A program made the position numbers and the translations under genes. The notes beneath the pieces are model-generated. The model was not told the origin of the DNA, did not search any database, and worked only from the letters and a program-made list of their open reading frames with translations. A stretch of DNA of 64,000 nucleotides from Microstegium vimineum (lineage: Eukaryota > Streptophyta > Magnoliopsida > Poales > Poaceae), in NCBI GenBank assembly GCA_022036555.1, contig CM039130.1, forward strand, positions 22,160,570 to 22,224,569. The letters are read 5' to 3'. Below are positions 1 through 10,533 of this stretch, one piece after another; the stretch's first letter is position 1; each line of letters begins with the position of its first letter.

Positions 1-2499
1 GGCCCGACAAGAATGAACGTCATCAATTTGTTGATCTATTGCAATGGCGTCATGTGGTTCCACAAGTCAGTTGATGCGACGGGCAGGAGCCAAGATTCGT
101 CTTATTTGCTGGGGGTACGTCCAAAATATTATGCCAGTTCACATGCACTATGTTTTCTCGGTTCCACTAAATGTTGTGCCTACTTGTGCAGCTGATTCGC
201 AAGGTGGTTGAGGAGATAGGTGCTGAGCATATCGTGCATATCGTCATGGACAACGGCGCCAACTTCAAGAGAGCACGCCAGAGACTGAGTGATGAGTACA
301 AGCATATTGTTTGGACACCTTGCCTTGCACACACCATCAACCTGATGCTGAAGGACATTGGTAAAAGGTCGGAGCATGCAGTTATGATCTCAACATGCAA
401 GCGAATTTCAGCTTGGCTGCACAACCATGGCCAGTTGAATGCAATGATGAGGGCAGCCATTGGTGGTGAGTTGGTCAAATGGAATGCCACTAGGTTTGGG
501 ACCAACTACATGTTCATGGAGAGCTTCCATCGGAAGCGTGATCGTTTTATGCAGTGGATGGGATCTTCCGAGTTCTTGCATAGCAGGTGGGGAAAATCCG
601 AGGAAGGTCACTATGCTCGCGCAAGGCTGTCTAGCATACATTGGTGGGACACACTCAAATACATCATCGATTCAGTGGCACCAATTTACAGGTTCCTTCG
701 GTTCGCTGATCAGGATAGGCGACCTAACCTGTGTGAGGTTGTCTACAACTTCCAAGAGTGCAAAACCGAGATGGAGAAGTTCTTTGGAACAAATGTGTCA
801 ACATGGCATGAGTACAAGGCTATCATGGAAGCCAGGATTACGGACGTGTACCAAGGCACACATGTGGGCCCAGGTGCGATCTCAACCATTGTTAAAATAG
901 CCGTCTCTACATATTGAGTATTTACCATTTGCTAATTTGTCGTGCATCGTATGTTGCAGCTGTTGTCCTCAACCCAAGGCTTGTATATCGTTTCAATCCA
1001 ACCCCACAAATGTTTGCTGGCCTCAAGGAAGCATTTGGGAAAATGACGGATGTGCACTCCGCTATCTTGGCATTACAGGAGGCAGAATCATTCCGCAGAC
1101 ACCTTGGGGAGTTTGGCAGCGAGCTGGCCATTAAAATGGCCTCGGACCCCCAGACAACCCCATGTAAGAGTACTTTTGAACTCATTTTTTTTGTCTTTTT
1201 CAGCGCGTACCTAACATAATGGGTTCCACTTGTAGCTCAATGGTGGATGCTGTTCGGCAGGAGCACTCCAAATTTGCAAAAACTTGCGCTGAGGCTTGTT
1301 GCACAGTGTGTATCCTCCAGTGGATGCGAGCGCAACTGGAGTACATTTGCTTTGCTGCACACGAAGGTTCGGAATCGCTTGTCCCACAAAAAACTGAACA
1401 AGCTAGTGTATGTGAACTACAACCTTCGGCTGCGACTCGCGGATGTATCCGGACCACCTAGGCGTGAGGAAGAAGACTTCATTGACCAGTTCACGCAGAT
1501 GTCCTTTTACGAATGGGATAATCCGGTTCGAGACTGGATGGAGTATGGCAGATCCAACCAGGCTCCAGTACTCGACGAAGAGGATGAAGAAACGGACATC
1601 CCTCTTCCGTCCCATATCGTGAGGTACGTTGATGTACTTTGTTAGCCACTGACAAAACCATTCTTTTTAATAATATGATTCATTCTTTGTGATCACAGCG
1701 ACCAAGTGGACCCCGACGATCTTGGGCCCATCAGTGATTGGGCCCGTAGACATGTGGGTGACACGCATCTTGGGAAAAGAAAATACCAGACGGGACCTAG
1801 CCAGCAAAAAAAGGGGAAGCGAGTGCAACAACCTGTTGCCAGCGATGATTCGACAGATGATGGCGAGGAGGGTGAGCAAAGTCCACGGTACCAGGAGTCG
1901 ATGACAGCAGCTCAGCAACTGACAGTGGAGACGGTCATAGTGGTGACGATGACCCTGGAGCTTGCTGTTGTTGTTGGTAGTGGTGGGGCTGGGGTTTCTC
2001 CAGATGGTGCTGGTGGTAGTGGTGCTGGTGGACTTCGTTTCACAGGTATGGATTGTTACAGTCATTTTTTTTAATGTCTATGCCTATTCACTAGTACTAA
2101 TTAGGGGTCGGCTGCAGGCGAGACGGACTTCACGCATGCTACTCAGGACCGCGACCATGGGCAGCCGGAATCGCAGAGGAGAGCGTACGACCCGACGGAC
2201 TACTACGACACGCCACAGTACTCCTCTTCCTCGTACAGTGATACATCGTACGGTGGTGGTTATACCTACCCCGTTCCTGACATCAGCACGCAGCGGCCAC
2301 TAGATGGGTCTACGAATGGCAAGACCCGGATTTCTACAACATGTTAGTGTAGGAATGGGAGACCACAGCTCATTGGACGGGCCAATCATGGATAGAGTAC
2401 AAGGCCGGGCTACAGTCGCGCGGTATCGCTCTAATGTCCACCGCGGAGTATGAGGAGGGGTGCCGAAACGGGATCTTCCCTTATATGCGACGCCAGTGA
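1..2499 (+). pseudogene. hAT transposase, multi-exon, 5' truncated by window, decayed C-terminus
   Basis: Transposase of the hAT superfamily, a nuclear cut-and-paste enzyme. Inferred exons: <1-114, 192-873, 960-1163, 1236-1623, 1699-2045, 2118-about 2499. All introns are short (72-86 bp) with GT..AG ends, and the phases join in frame. The catalytic region shows VMDNGANFKRA and CLAHTINLMLKDI (exon 2). The dimerization domain in exon 4 shows WWMLFG, LQKLALRL and SSGCERNWSTF, the usual hAT C-terminal signature. Exon 5 is acidic, then Gly-rich. In the last exon the reading frame shifts near 2300-2312. Beyond that a tryptophan-rich tail (SWIEYKAGLQSRG) continues in another frame with a TAG at 2350-2352 and ends at TGA 2497-2499. 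The N-terminal zinc finger region would lie left of the window. Confidence 0.85.
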
Positions 2500-2739
2500 G
2501 TAGTGACCATGATGTTCGCATGTCTACGGCACGAGGTATTTCCATGGACGATTTGTTCTTGTTGCAACGGTGAACTACGTTATTTCCATCGTGAATTTGT
2601 GGCTAGTGCATCACTATGATATTATTGTGGGGTTGGATATTTGTATCACACTATTTTACATGAATTGTGTGTTCTATTTACATCATTATGCACAAAGGTC
2701 ATGCAAAAAAATTGATTTTTTCAAGAAAAAAAAAAGACA
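2500..2739. other. hAT 3' non-coding stretch
   Basis: AT-rich sequence between the transposase stop and the subterminal repeats, with an A-rich run around 2725-2735. I see no gene in it. Confidence 0.5.
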
Positions 2740-2944
2740 CTCGACGGTTTGGACCGGTTACCGTTCAAACCGGTCGGTAACCGGCCCTAACTGACCGGTT
2801 ACCGGTCCAAAACCGTTTGCACTGCGGGGTTTGAATTCAAAATTCAAACCATTCGGTTTGGACCAGTAACCGGTCAAACCGACCGGTAACCGCCCCGACC
2901 GGCCACCGGCGGTTACCGGATCCGGTTCGGTAAGGTAAACCCTG
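2740..2944. repeat. hAT subterminal repeat zone and right TIR
   Basis: A dense cluster of near-palindromic ACCGGT / GGTAACCGG / CCGGTTACCGG words in both orientations, ending in GGTAAACCCTG. Subterminal motif clusters are normal transposase-binding regions in hAT elements; that role here is inference. Confidence 0.7.
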
Positions 2945-5603
2945 CCCAAGCCTACCAAGGGTTGGAAAAATTGGTACCTTAGGGTAGCCAGATCACAGCA
3001 AGTGTACTGGCAAGAACGCAACCTGGATCAGTGTATCAGGCTTTCAATTGCCGATATCGAGAAGAACGAAAACTTGTTAATGGCAGCCTCATATTTCTGG
3101 TCCGAAAGCATGAATGCCTTCCTCTTTAGGCATGGACCATCCTCCCCAACCCTTGCCGATGTCTACATGTTGACCGGCTTAGACATCACCTCTGCCGATA
3201 CCTTCACCCTCTTCAACAGAAAAGCCGAGCATAAGATGAATACCCGGAACATCGGCGGTTGGACGGGTTACATCAAGGAGAACCAGAAAACTGGATCGGT
3301 AAACCAACGGGAGCATGCCATTTTCCTGAACTCCCCTCTACAGAAAGGACCTGGTGGCCATATATCGATGAGCACAACCAGTTCCAATTGCTGTTCAACC
3401 TGTCCGATGTAAACCTGCCTGAGAACCGAGCAATCATGAAGGCCAGCATCACTCCCCGAGCGATTCCAGTGAATATCTTCGGATCCGGGAAGCATGCCCC
3501 TCCATCTTACGAGTTCTACTATCCATCGGCAGCGGCGAGACAACTGGCATTTGGCCAACTGCCGATCAAACTCTGCTACTCCAAAGTAGTGAGGCCAAGG
3601 CAGACAATCTCCACGCGTTAGACTGGAATAAAGTCATCAACCTTCCCGCCGACGCCGATACGTCAGATATCGACTTGTCTTCCTGGTCGCCAACCTCCTT
3701 CATCACCAACGAGTACAAGTCTTGGTGGCAAGAGTGGAAGTGCCAGCTATTCGCCAAGTCTTCGCACTACTATCGGCACCTAATTGACGCCGATTACATC
3801 ATCCCAGATGACGCAGTAAGTCTTCCATCCGATGTATTTTTTTATTACTTTACTTTTGTCATCGGTACTTAACTCCTTTGCGCTTGACAGGCCGATTGAA
3901 TCCGATCCCCACAACGAGCAACAGTGGCAGGCCCTTCAATCTTCGGATAATGGGCCCCATATCCATCATCGGCACCAAAGCTCCGACGCTGGCTGCCTTC
4001 ACGCCTCAACAGGTACCCACGCCGCCACCTACAAAAGTCCAAGCTACATCGGCCGCTGTTGTTGCCCTGACGCGGGTTTATGCAGTAAATCCATCTTTAC
4101 CCGTACCGATTACATACTATTTCATCGGCAATATTCCATCTTGTATAAATTGTTTTATACTTTTCAGGCACTATGGTCATCGGCATCTGCTTCCAGCATA
4201 CAAGCACTTTCCAGCCCAGCTGCCAATGCTCCCCGGTCTTCGTCCAAGCGGGTTGGTTCTCCTGCTGCTGCACCAACGAAAAGGAGGCGCCTGCGGCTGG
4301 CTTCTCCTTCGCCATTGGCTCTAACTGCACCTTCAACTGCCGATGCGCCACCAGTAGGACTGCCTCCGGTCCCAGTTGCACCAACCGCCGGCGGGTCATC
4401 GGTAGAACCTCCATCGGCTTCTGTGCCTGATCAACCGATGGACGACATTCCGAACCAAGAGACAACTCCACCCGCTACAACAGCGGAGGCATCGTCATCG
4501 GCACCATCAGCCAGACTCCCCGGCAAAGAAACAACTCTACCCATCGTAGCAGCAGAGGCAACGTCGGCATCGACACCGTCAGCCAAAGTCCCCGATGATA
4601 GAGTGGGTTCGCTGCCACAAGAAACGGCCACCGTAGCGGAAGCGACGCCGGCAATAACAACACCAGCACCAGCGGCGTCGGCTGCTTCTCCAGCAAGGGC
4701 CCAATCATTGGCATCCGCCGCCGATGTCCAAGATGAAGCTGGACCATCCAGTATACCAAGCCCTAGGTAGGAGGTCCGCTTCAAAATGGTAAGTCGATCA
4801 TTCCAAAGCTTATAGTATAATTTTACAATCGGCATATTTTAACCCCTCTGTTCCCAGGCTCAGGACTCCCCGGACAGTCTCTTCTCCCATAGCTTGAATC
4901 CTCAGAATGAAGACGAACGCCAAGGCTTCATCCATGCAGACAGTCTGTTTTCTTTCGCGGTCGACATCCCCGATGACAACGAAGAGGAGAGTTCAGTCCC
5001 AACCTTATCGGCAGAGATAAAATCCAAGTTGGAAGAGCTGCTTTCCTTGCTGCTACAAGGTACGTCCCAGCTCATTTAGGATTCATTGGCAGCAAGGATT
5101 GTCTTCAAGGATATCCAAGATCATCTCCCTGCCAATATGGCAGAAGTCCTTCTCCAGGCAACCTTCCTCGACATCAAACAGATCCAGTATCAGAGGCTTC
5201 TGCGTCGCATTGCCGATAGGGCCACTCAAGCCAAGAGCGAGGAAGAGAAGCTGAAGTTTAAAAATATCGCCGATGAGAAGCACAAGAGCATCGGTCAAGC
5301 AGAAGTCTCCATCAACAGCCTCGACCAAGAAGTCCTTCAGTTATCGGCAAAGAAAGAAGAATTATTAGCCGAATTACAAAAGGTTTTGAGGAGGCCTTGA
5401 CCGCAGCCAACCAGAAGAAGGCCCAACTATCCGATTCCATCAGGATTCTGTGGCAAGAAAGGGACCAGAACGCTCAACAAGCCATCCTGGGGAAGAAGAA
5501 AATCAAGCCGGTCGAGGGTTCTACCGATGCCGATGCTAAAGAGATGGATGAGATAGAGCAAATTCGTCTGCGTGCGATATCAGCCATCCACTCTTTGCTG
5601 TAA
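2945..5603 (+). pseudogene. PMD (plant mobile domain) gene of Tat copy 1, truncated
   Basis: Same gene as the copy at 10534-13912 but heavily damaged. Exon 1 and the start of exon 2 are cut off by the hAT element. Remaining exons: 2945-3815, 3891-4084, 4168-4788, 4858-5603, with the same GT..AG junctions as copies 2 and 3. Exon 2 has lost about 420 bp (join near 3331, matching 11230 to 11648 in copy 2). Exon 3 has two extra bases near 3896 that break the frame. Exon 4 keeps the Pro/Ser/Ala-rich linker and the basic KRRRLRLAS stretch but has a TAG near 4768. Exon 5 has a TAG at 5077-5079 and a further frame break before the coiled-coil tail. It cannot make the full protein. Confidence 0.85.
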
Positions 5604-5721
5604 TCCATTTGCTGTATCGGCAAACATAATTCTGATGCTTGATTTTGACTTGTAATATAATGCTAGTTTATTTCTACCGATGTTTTATATAACTTTTCGT
5701 TCATCGGCATTCAACTGAGCA
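5604..5721. other. Gap between convergent PMD and integrase 3' ends (copy 1)
   Basis: About 118 bp separating the plus-strand PMD stop from the minus-strand integrase stop. It is AT-rich and holds two ATCGGCA words. The equivalent gap in copy 2 is 13913-14025. Both transcripts probably take their 3' ends here, but I cannot assign poly(A) sites. Confidence 0.5.
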
Positions 5722-8700
5722 CTACGCATCTACCCATATGCTAGGGTAATACCTTTTTAAGTATTTGCCATTGATCGCTCTAGGGAACGCAACTCCTTCG
5801 AGAGTTTCCAAAATGTAAGCATTACCAGGAGCAGACTGTTTCACCCGATAAGGACCCTCCCAACTAGGGGACCACTTTCCAAATTTAGAGCTCTTAGTCC
5901 CGATCGGTAAAATCAACTTCCAAACTAAATCACCATCGGCAAACTCCTTCGCCTTTACTTTTTTGTCATACCATCTGGCAACCCTCTTCTTATTCTCTTC
6001 AATGCTAATTAACGCCCTCAACCGATGACCTGCTAAATCCTCTAATTCATCTTTCATCATAGTAATATAATCATGGGTCGTCAATTGATCCTGAAAAGAT
6101 AATCGCCTAGAACCAGTTTTGATTTCCCAAGGCAGGACAACATCGTGTCCATAGACCAACTGATACGGCGAAACCTTGGTTGCACCATGACAAGCCATCC
6201 GATATGACCATAAAGCCTCGTTTAGCACCACATGCCACCTTCTAGGGTTTTCTTCAATCTTGCGCTTAATAAGCTTGATAACCCCCTTATTAGTAGCTTC
6301 ATCCTGACCATTAGCCTGGGCATAATAAGGAGAAGAGTTTAACACCTTTAAACCCATGCTAGCAGCAAACTCATCAAACTCTCCCGATGTGAACATAGTT
6401 CCCTGATCGGTAGTAATAGTCTGAGGAATACCAAATCGGTAAACAATGTGCTCTTTAACGAAATCCACCATGTTTGCCGATGTCACCTTCTTCAAAGGAA
6501 TTGCTTCGACCCACTTAGTAAACTAATTGGTAGCAACAAGTATGAACTTGTGCCCCTTGCTCGATGGCGGATAAATTTGGCCGATGAGATCAATAGCCCA
6601 TCCTCTAAACGGCCAAGGCTTAATTATAGGATTCATTCCCGATGCAGGTGCTCTTTGCACGTTACCAAACTTCTGACAGTCCTGGCACCCTTTGAAATAA
6701 TTGAAGCAATCTTCAAGGATTATCGGCCAATAATATCCATTCCGCTTGATCATCCACTTCATTTTGAATGCCGATTGATGCGCTCCACATACACCTTCAT
6801 GGATCTCACCTATCAACTCTTTCGATTCCTCTTTGCCAAGACACCTATCTTCGACTGCAAAATGCTGCCTGAATACTTTGCAGTCGTTGGTACTGTGTGA
6901 AGTTGCATTGTGCCACTTGCAGTACATAATCTTCTTGAGTTCTTCGGCCGATGGAATTACTTGGTTGGGCGCCAACTTGATTCGCCCCTCTTGCAATAAT
7001 AGGTCAAACATCCTATCGGCCTTGGTGATGTCGAAGGTGAACCTTTCAGTCTCCTTTTGACCAAACGGACAAGACACAGGCTTCTTATCCTTCACCCATT
7101 CGGCCGCATCGACATTCAGCTCCTCATCCGACCTAGAGTCTTCTTCTTTCCCGATGAAGGTCACCTTCTTGTTACAAGTCTTCCTGGGCTCAAAAGCTTT
7201 GATATCTTGATCGGCAATCCTCTGCACCAGGTTACTTAGACTGTCAAATTCTTGGGACACATACTTGGGCCTTGATGTGTGCAGTAATCCTTGGAAGGCC
7301 AAATCTGCCAGTTGCCAATCATCAAGCACCAGACTGTAGCACTTGTTCTTCACGTCCCGTAGCCTTTGCACAAAGCTATCTACCGATTCGTCGTTGCATT
7401 GCCTCATCTTGACCAAATCGGTAAGCTTCTTCTCATGTATACCAGCGAAGAAGTATTTGTGAAACTGCCTCTCCAGATCGGCCCATGTAATTATGAAATT
7501 TGGAGGCAACGATATGAACCATGTGAATGCCGATCCACACAATGACGAAGAGAACAATCTCACCCTTAACTCTTCCCTGCCGGCAGCTTCCCCACACTGG
7601 ATAATGAAGCGGTTGATGTGCTCCATTGTTGACGTGTCGTCTTGGCCGGAGAACTTGGTAAAATCGGGCACTTTGTACCGATTTGGAAGAGGAATCAAGT
7701 CATTTGCAGGAGGGTACGGAGTCCGATAAGAGTACGTGTTGACCTTGGGTTTGATGCCGAATTGCTCTTTCATGACTTCGGCAATCTTACTGACCCAGTA
7801 TGCATCCTGCTCTTGCCGACTCATTGGCTGGTTGTCGACTGGTGGAGTCGGCTGACGCGCCTCTTGAAGATGCGTAGTAGTCGCGGGCGCAGCAACCAGT
7901 CATCTGAACGCTATGCATCGGTTGACTTACCGATGGATAGTCCTGCACACTTGGCGGATTTGGCTGAACCGTCACATTCATCGGTTGCTGTGCCGATGGT
8001 CCGCTCTGGGTGTAAGTCGGGCCTCCATAATGATATATTGACACGCCAGGCTGCTGAGCCGGCGGCTGGTTGACCCATCCAGGATTATAAATCATCGGCA
8101 TATGGGTTACCGATGGCTGATAGCTGACCGGAGCATGTGGCTCTTGTATTCTGGAGCAACCAATCACCAGATTACCTTGGGGAATCGGCACTCCAGCTTG
8201 AGAATTTGCAACCAGAGATTGACTGTCGGTGGTTATAATGTGCTGCATCGGCACCGAACTTGCCGATGGTGGCATCAGGGGTATCTTGGGAATTACTTAG
8301 AGATCATCTGATGGCACTTGTACTGTTGGCGCAGGTGCAGAGCTGTGCATCATAGGAGCCATCGGCTGTGACTGCGTTGCCGATGCCATAGAGTTCCTCC
8401 AAGCCGAACCGTCTCCCTGCACCAGATTAGAACCAGCGTATAGATTCGGAGGCATACCGTATCCCCAATAGTTAGCAGGGGCTGGTCCTGAAGTTGCCGA
8501 CGCGGCTGGATCTGGGTTGAGCTTGGTGACGCCGCCAGCGTTCGGTCTTGGTGATGTGGCCACATCGGCAGACGGTTCCACAGGGGTGGAAGACGCCATT
8601 GGGGCTGCCGATGGGCTCGTAGATGCCAATCCAGGTTGATGGTACGCTGGACCGACATATCGTGGTGCATGTCCTTCTTTGAATGATTGCGTAACAGCAT

Positions 8701-8989
8701 TGTAGACAGTATTGGACAACACGCTGGAGTGGCTAATTAACGCTTGACTTAGAGCAGCATTAACCATCTCCTGTAGCTTACCAGGATTGGCATCATACGT
8801 GACCTGCCGTGGCAACGGCGGATCTTGCTTCTGGATCGCTTCGCCGCTCCTGCTGAGGCTGAAGGACTTCAGATATAATTGTTTATACTCCTCCATAGCC
8901 CGCTCCATGGCCTGCTTCTGATCATCCTTCAGATCGGCCTCAGAGACTTCAATGATATTCCTCTGGTTGATGTCGGCGTGATCACCCAT
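5722..8989 (-). pseudogene. Gag-integrase deletion fusion of Tat copy 1
   Basis: Minus strand. Gag begins at 8989 (MGDHADINQ). It has a TAG near 8297 where copy 2 has CAG, and an extra base near 7890 shifts the frame in the linker. From 7824 a single frame runs through the Retrotrans_gag-like domain and the CKWHNATSHSTNDC knuckle, then passes directly (about 6860-6840) into the integrase zinc-finger region (CLGKEESKEL.. GYYWP.. CQDCQKFG) and on to WAIDLIGQIYPP. Against copy 2 this removes about 3.6 kb: the end of Gag, protease, RT, both RNase H domains. After a stop near 6523 the integrase core and C-terminus continue at 6495-5722 (TTDQGTMFTS, then an Asp replacing the usual Ala in GQDEATNKGV, and the GPYRVKQSAPGNAY tail). 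Pol functions are lost. Confidence 0.85.
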
Positions 8990-9015
8990 GATAGATGTGT
9001 AAATTTGTATAATCG

Positions 9016-9034
9016 GGTCCCACCGAGCGTGCCA
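9016..9034 (-). other. Primer-binding-like site of copy 1
   Basis: Seven bases inside the LTR edge the minus strand reads TGGCACGCTCGGTGGGACC. The position and TGG start fit a tRNA primer site, and it is repeated in copies 2 and 3. I do not assign the tRNA. Confidence 0.65.
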
Positions 9035-9041
9035 AAAGAGG

Positions 9042-10112
9042 TGTTGACACAAAAAGCGTCAGGATTTGCGAACACCTCGGGCTATTACCCAAACCTCAGT
9101 ATTCCAGAGGCGTGCCAGTCGATTTGACCAATCAATCGACAAGGATGATAACTAGAACAAACTGAACGAGACGACAGCGATGCGCCCGGACGTCAAGGCT
9201 CAGATTGATCAAGGATAACTAGAGCAGAGCTGAACGAGGCAAACAGCGATGCGCCCAGAATGCCAAAGCTCCGAGGTACTCCCACGCGGAACTTGCAAGG
9301 ATTTGATGGAGATCAAGGTGATGCAGCCCGTCGAAGCTTGAAAGAACTCGTTGATAACTACAGCTAATGCAGCAAAAGGTAAATTGCGATAAAAAGTAGA
9401 ATAAGAATAAAATTGGTTTGTTTTTGATTGGATTGATTGTTTTTTCCATGGCCCTTGGGCACGTATTTATACTCCCGCATGGAGAGTTGTACAAGGACAT
9501 GACTCATATCCTTCCTAAAACAAACTCCTATCTTTAAGGAAACTGACTCACGTAGGAGTCGGATCTAAAACAATAATATTTATTTCCCTAAACAAACACA
9601 CCTATTTTAAAGGAAAATAAATGACTCATGCAACAGTCGGACTCAAACTACTATAATAATACTAGTACAAAACACCAGTTTCCTTATATTCCTCTTCGAT
9701 GAAAACTTTCCATCGGCAGGTCCCTGCGACTTCCTTCTTTGGCCACCTGTAATCTTCTGCTGCCACCAAACGCTAAGTCACGCCCATCAGCATTCCATGC
9801 CCATCGGCATCGGCATCGGCAATATTTTCCCGATCGGCAATCGGCAACTACCCTTTATCGGCAATCGGCAATGACCTTTCATCGGTAGTTGGCAATGATC
9901 CCTCATCGGCAATCGGCAAGGACTCTTCATCGGCAATCGGCAATGACCCTTCACCGGCAATCGACAATGACTCTTCATCGGCAACACACTTGGCCTTCCC
10001 GCGACATTCCCATTGGCAATATTGGCTCATACTCTACCGATGTCGATAGCGAACGGCCGCTGACCAGTCAAACCTTAGCTCATTTGACACGTGCTGAAAA
10101 ACGATGTCAACA
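9042..10112 (-). repeat. Shared LTR between Tat copies 1 and 2 (1071 bp)
   Basis: Begins TGTTGACAC and ends GATGTCAACA. It closely matches the 1070-bp LTR at 20871-21940. On the minus strand a TATAAATA (9464-9471) sits ahead of the pyrimidine-rich transcript start region. The U3 part (9785-9995) is a striking array of ATCGGCA words; about 12 exact copies in roughly 200 bp by eye. Confidence 0.9.
9464..9471 (-). promoter_or_regulatory. LTR TATA box (minus strand)
   Basis: TATAAATA on the minus strand, in the same place in all four Tat LTRs (21292-21299, 38933-38940, 48055-48062), so it is the probable core promoter for gag-pol. Confidence 0.7.
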
Positions 10113-10128
10113 CATGCCCCTAGTTTCG
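10113..10128 (-). other. Polypurine tract of copy 2
   Basis: On the minus strand the sequence just before the 3' LTR reads CGAAACTAGGGGCATG, a degraded form of the G-rich tract seen in copy 3 (39706-39720). Confidence 0.6.
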
Positions 10129-10370
10129 GTATGTATAATACTTTACGTGCCGAAATTCTCTCCACTGTAGCCGTTGCTGTAGCCGTTACTTCCGAGATGG
10201 ATGCACGGTTTCCTCGATCTCCGCGTGTGGAACCGCAATTTAATAATAAATTCCCTCGATTGTAGCACAAACAGTTGCAGACCACCTCGATCACCGCGCG
10301 TATCTACCGTGGGCCTCTCCACATTCCTGCACATTGTGAAACGGAACCCCAAAATGCCCCCGAGTAAGCT

Positions 10371-10378
10371 TATAAAAG
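10371..10378 (+). promoter_or_regulatory. TATA box of the PMD gene, copy 2
   Basis: TATAAAAG on the plus strand, 163 bp before the ATG at 10534. The same word stands at 39952-39959 in copy 3, 155 bp before its ATG. A pyrimidine-rich leader follows in both. The PMD gene therefore seems to have its own promoter just inside the 3' LTR, opposite to gag-pol. Confidence 0.65.
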
Positions 10379-10533
10379 TTACCGGGATCCACACCGCCTT
10401 TTTACCCGAGCCCATTTTCACTTTTACATTCCCTGCCTTCATCTTCAACCTCTGGTGCCTCCGAAGAACACGAGCTCGAGCAACAGCGCCCTTCCGTAAT
10501 CCAAGGACGAACTGCAAGCATCCTTCAACTCCA

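Larger units (their letters stand above)
1..2944 (+). mobile_element. hAT-type DNA transposon, right-hand part (left end outside window)
   Basis: The right part of a hAT superfamily element carrying a transposase pseudogene (1-2499), about 240 bp of plain sequence, and a terminal zone rich in ACCGGT/GGTTACCGG blocks (2745-2935). The right end is placed at 2944, where the strand ends GGTAAACCCTG; the TIR read inward is CAGGGTTTACC. The junction is exact. Sequence from 2945 (CCCAAGCCTACC) is collinear with the uninterrupted PMD gene of Tat copy 2 from 10841, so the hAT element jumped into exon 2 of copy 1's PMD gene. The expected 8-bp target duplication is CCCAAGCC (2945-2952); its partner and the left TIR lie before the window. 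Confidence 0.85.

Noticed and set aside
3832..4770. A single 312-codon protein
   Set aside because: It reads through the predicted introns of the PMD pseudogene of copy 1; splice sites shared with copies 2 and 3 give the correct structure.
9016..9034. Assigning a specific tRNA to the Tat primer site
   Set aside because: I could not match the 19 bases to a tRNA 3' end with confidence without a search.
9785..9995. CRISPR-like or satellite array
   Set aside because: Units are short, irregular and part of an LTR in a plant genome; the word is dispersed through the element.
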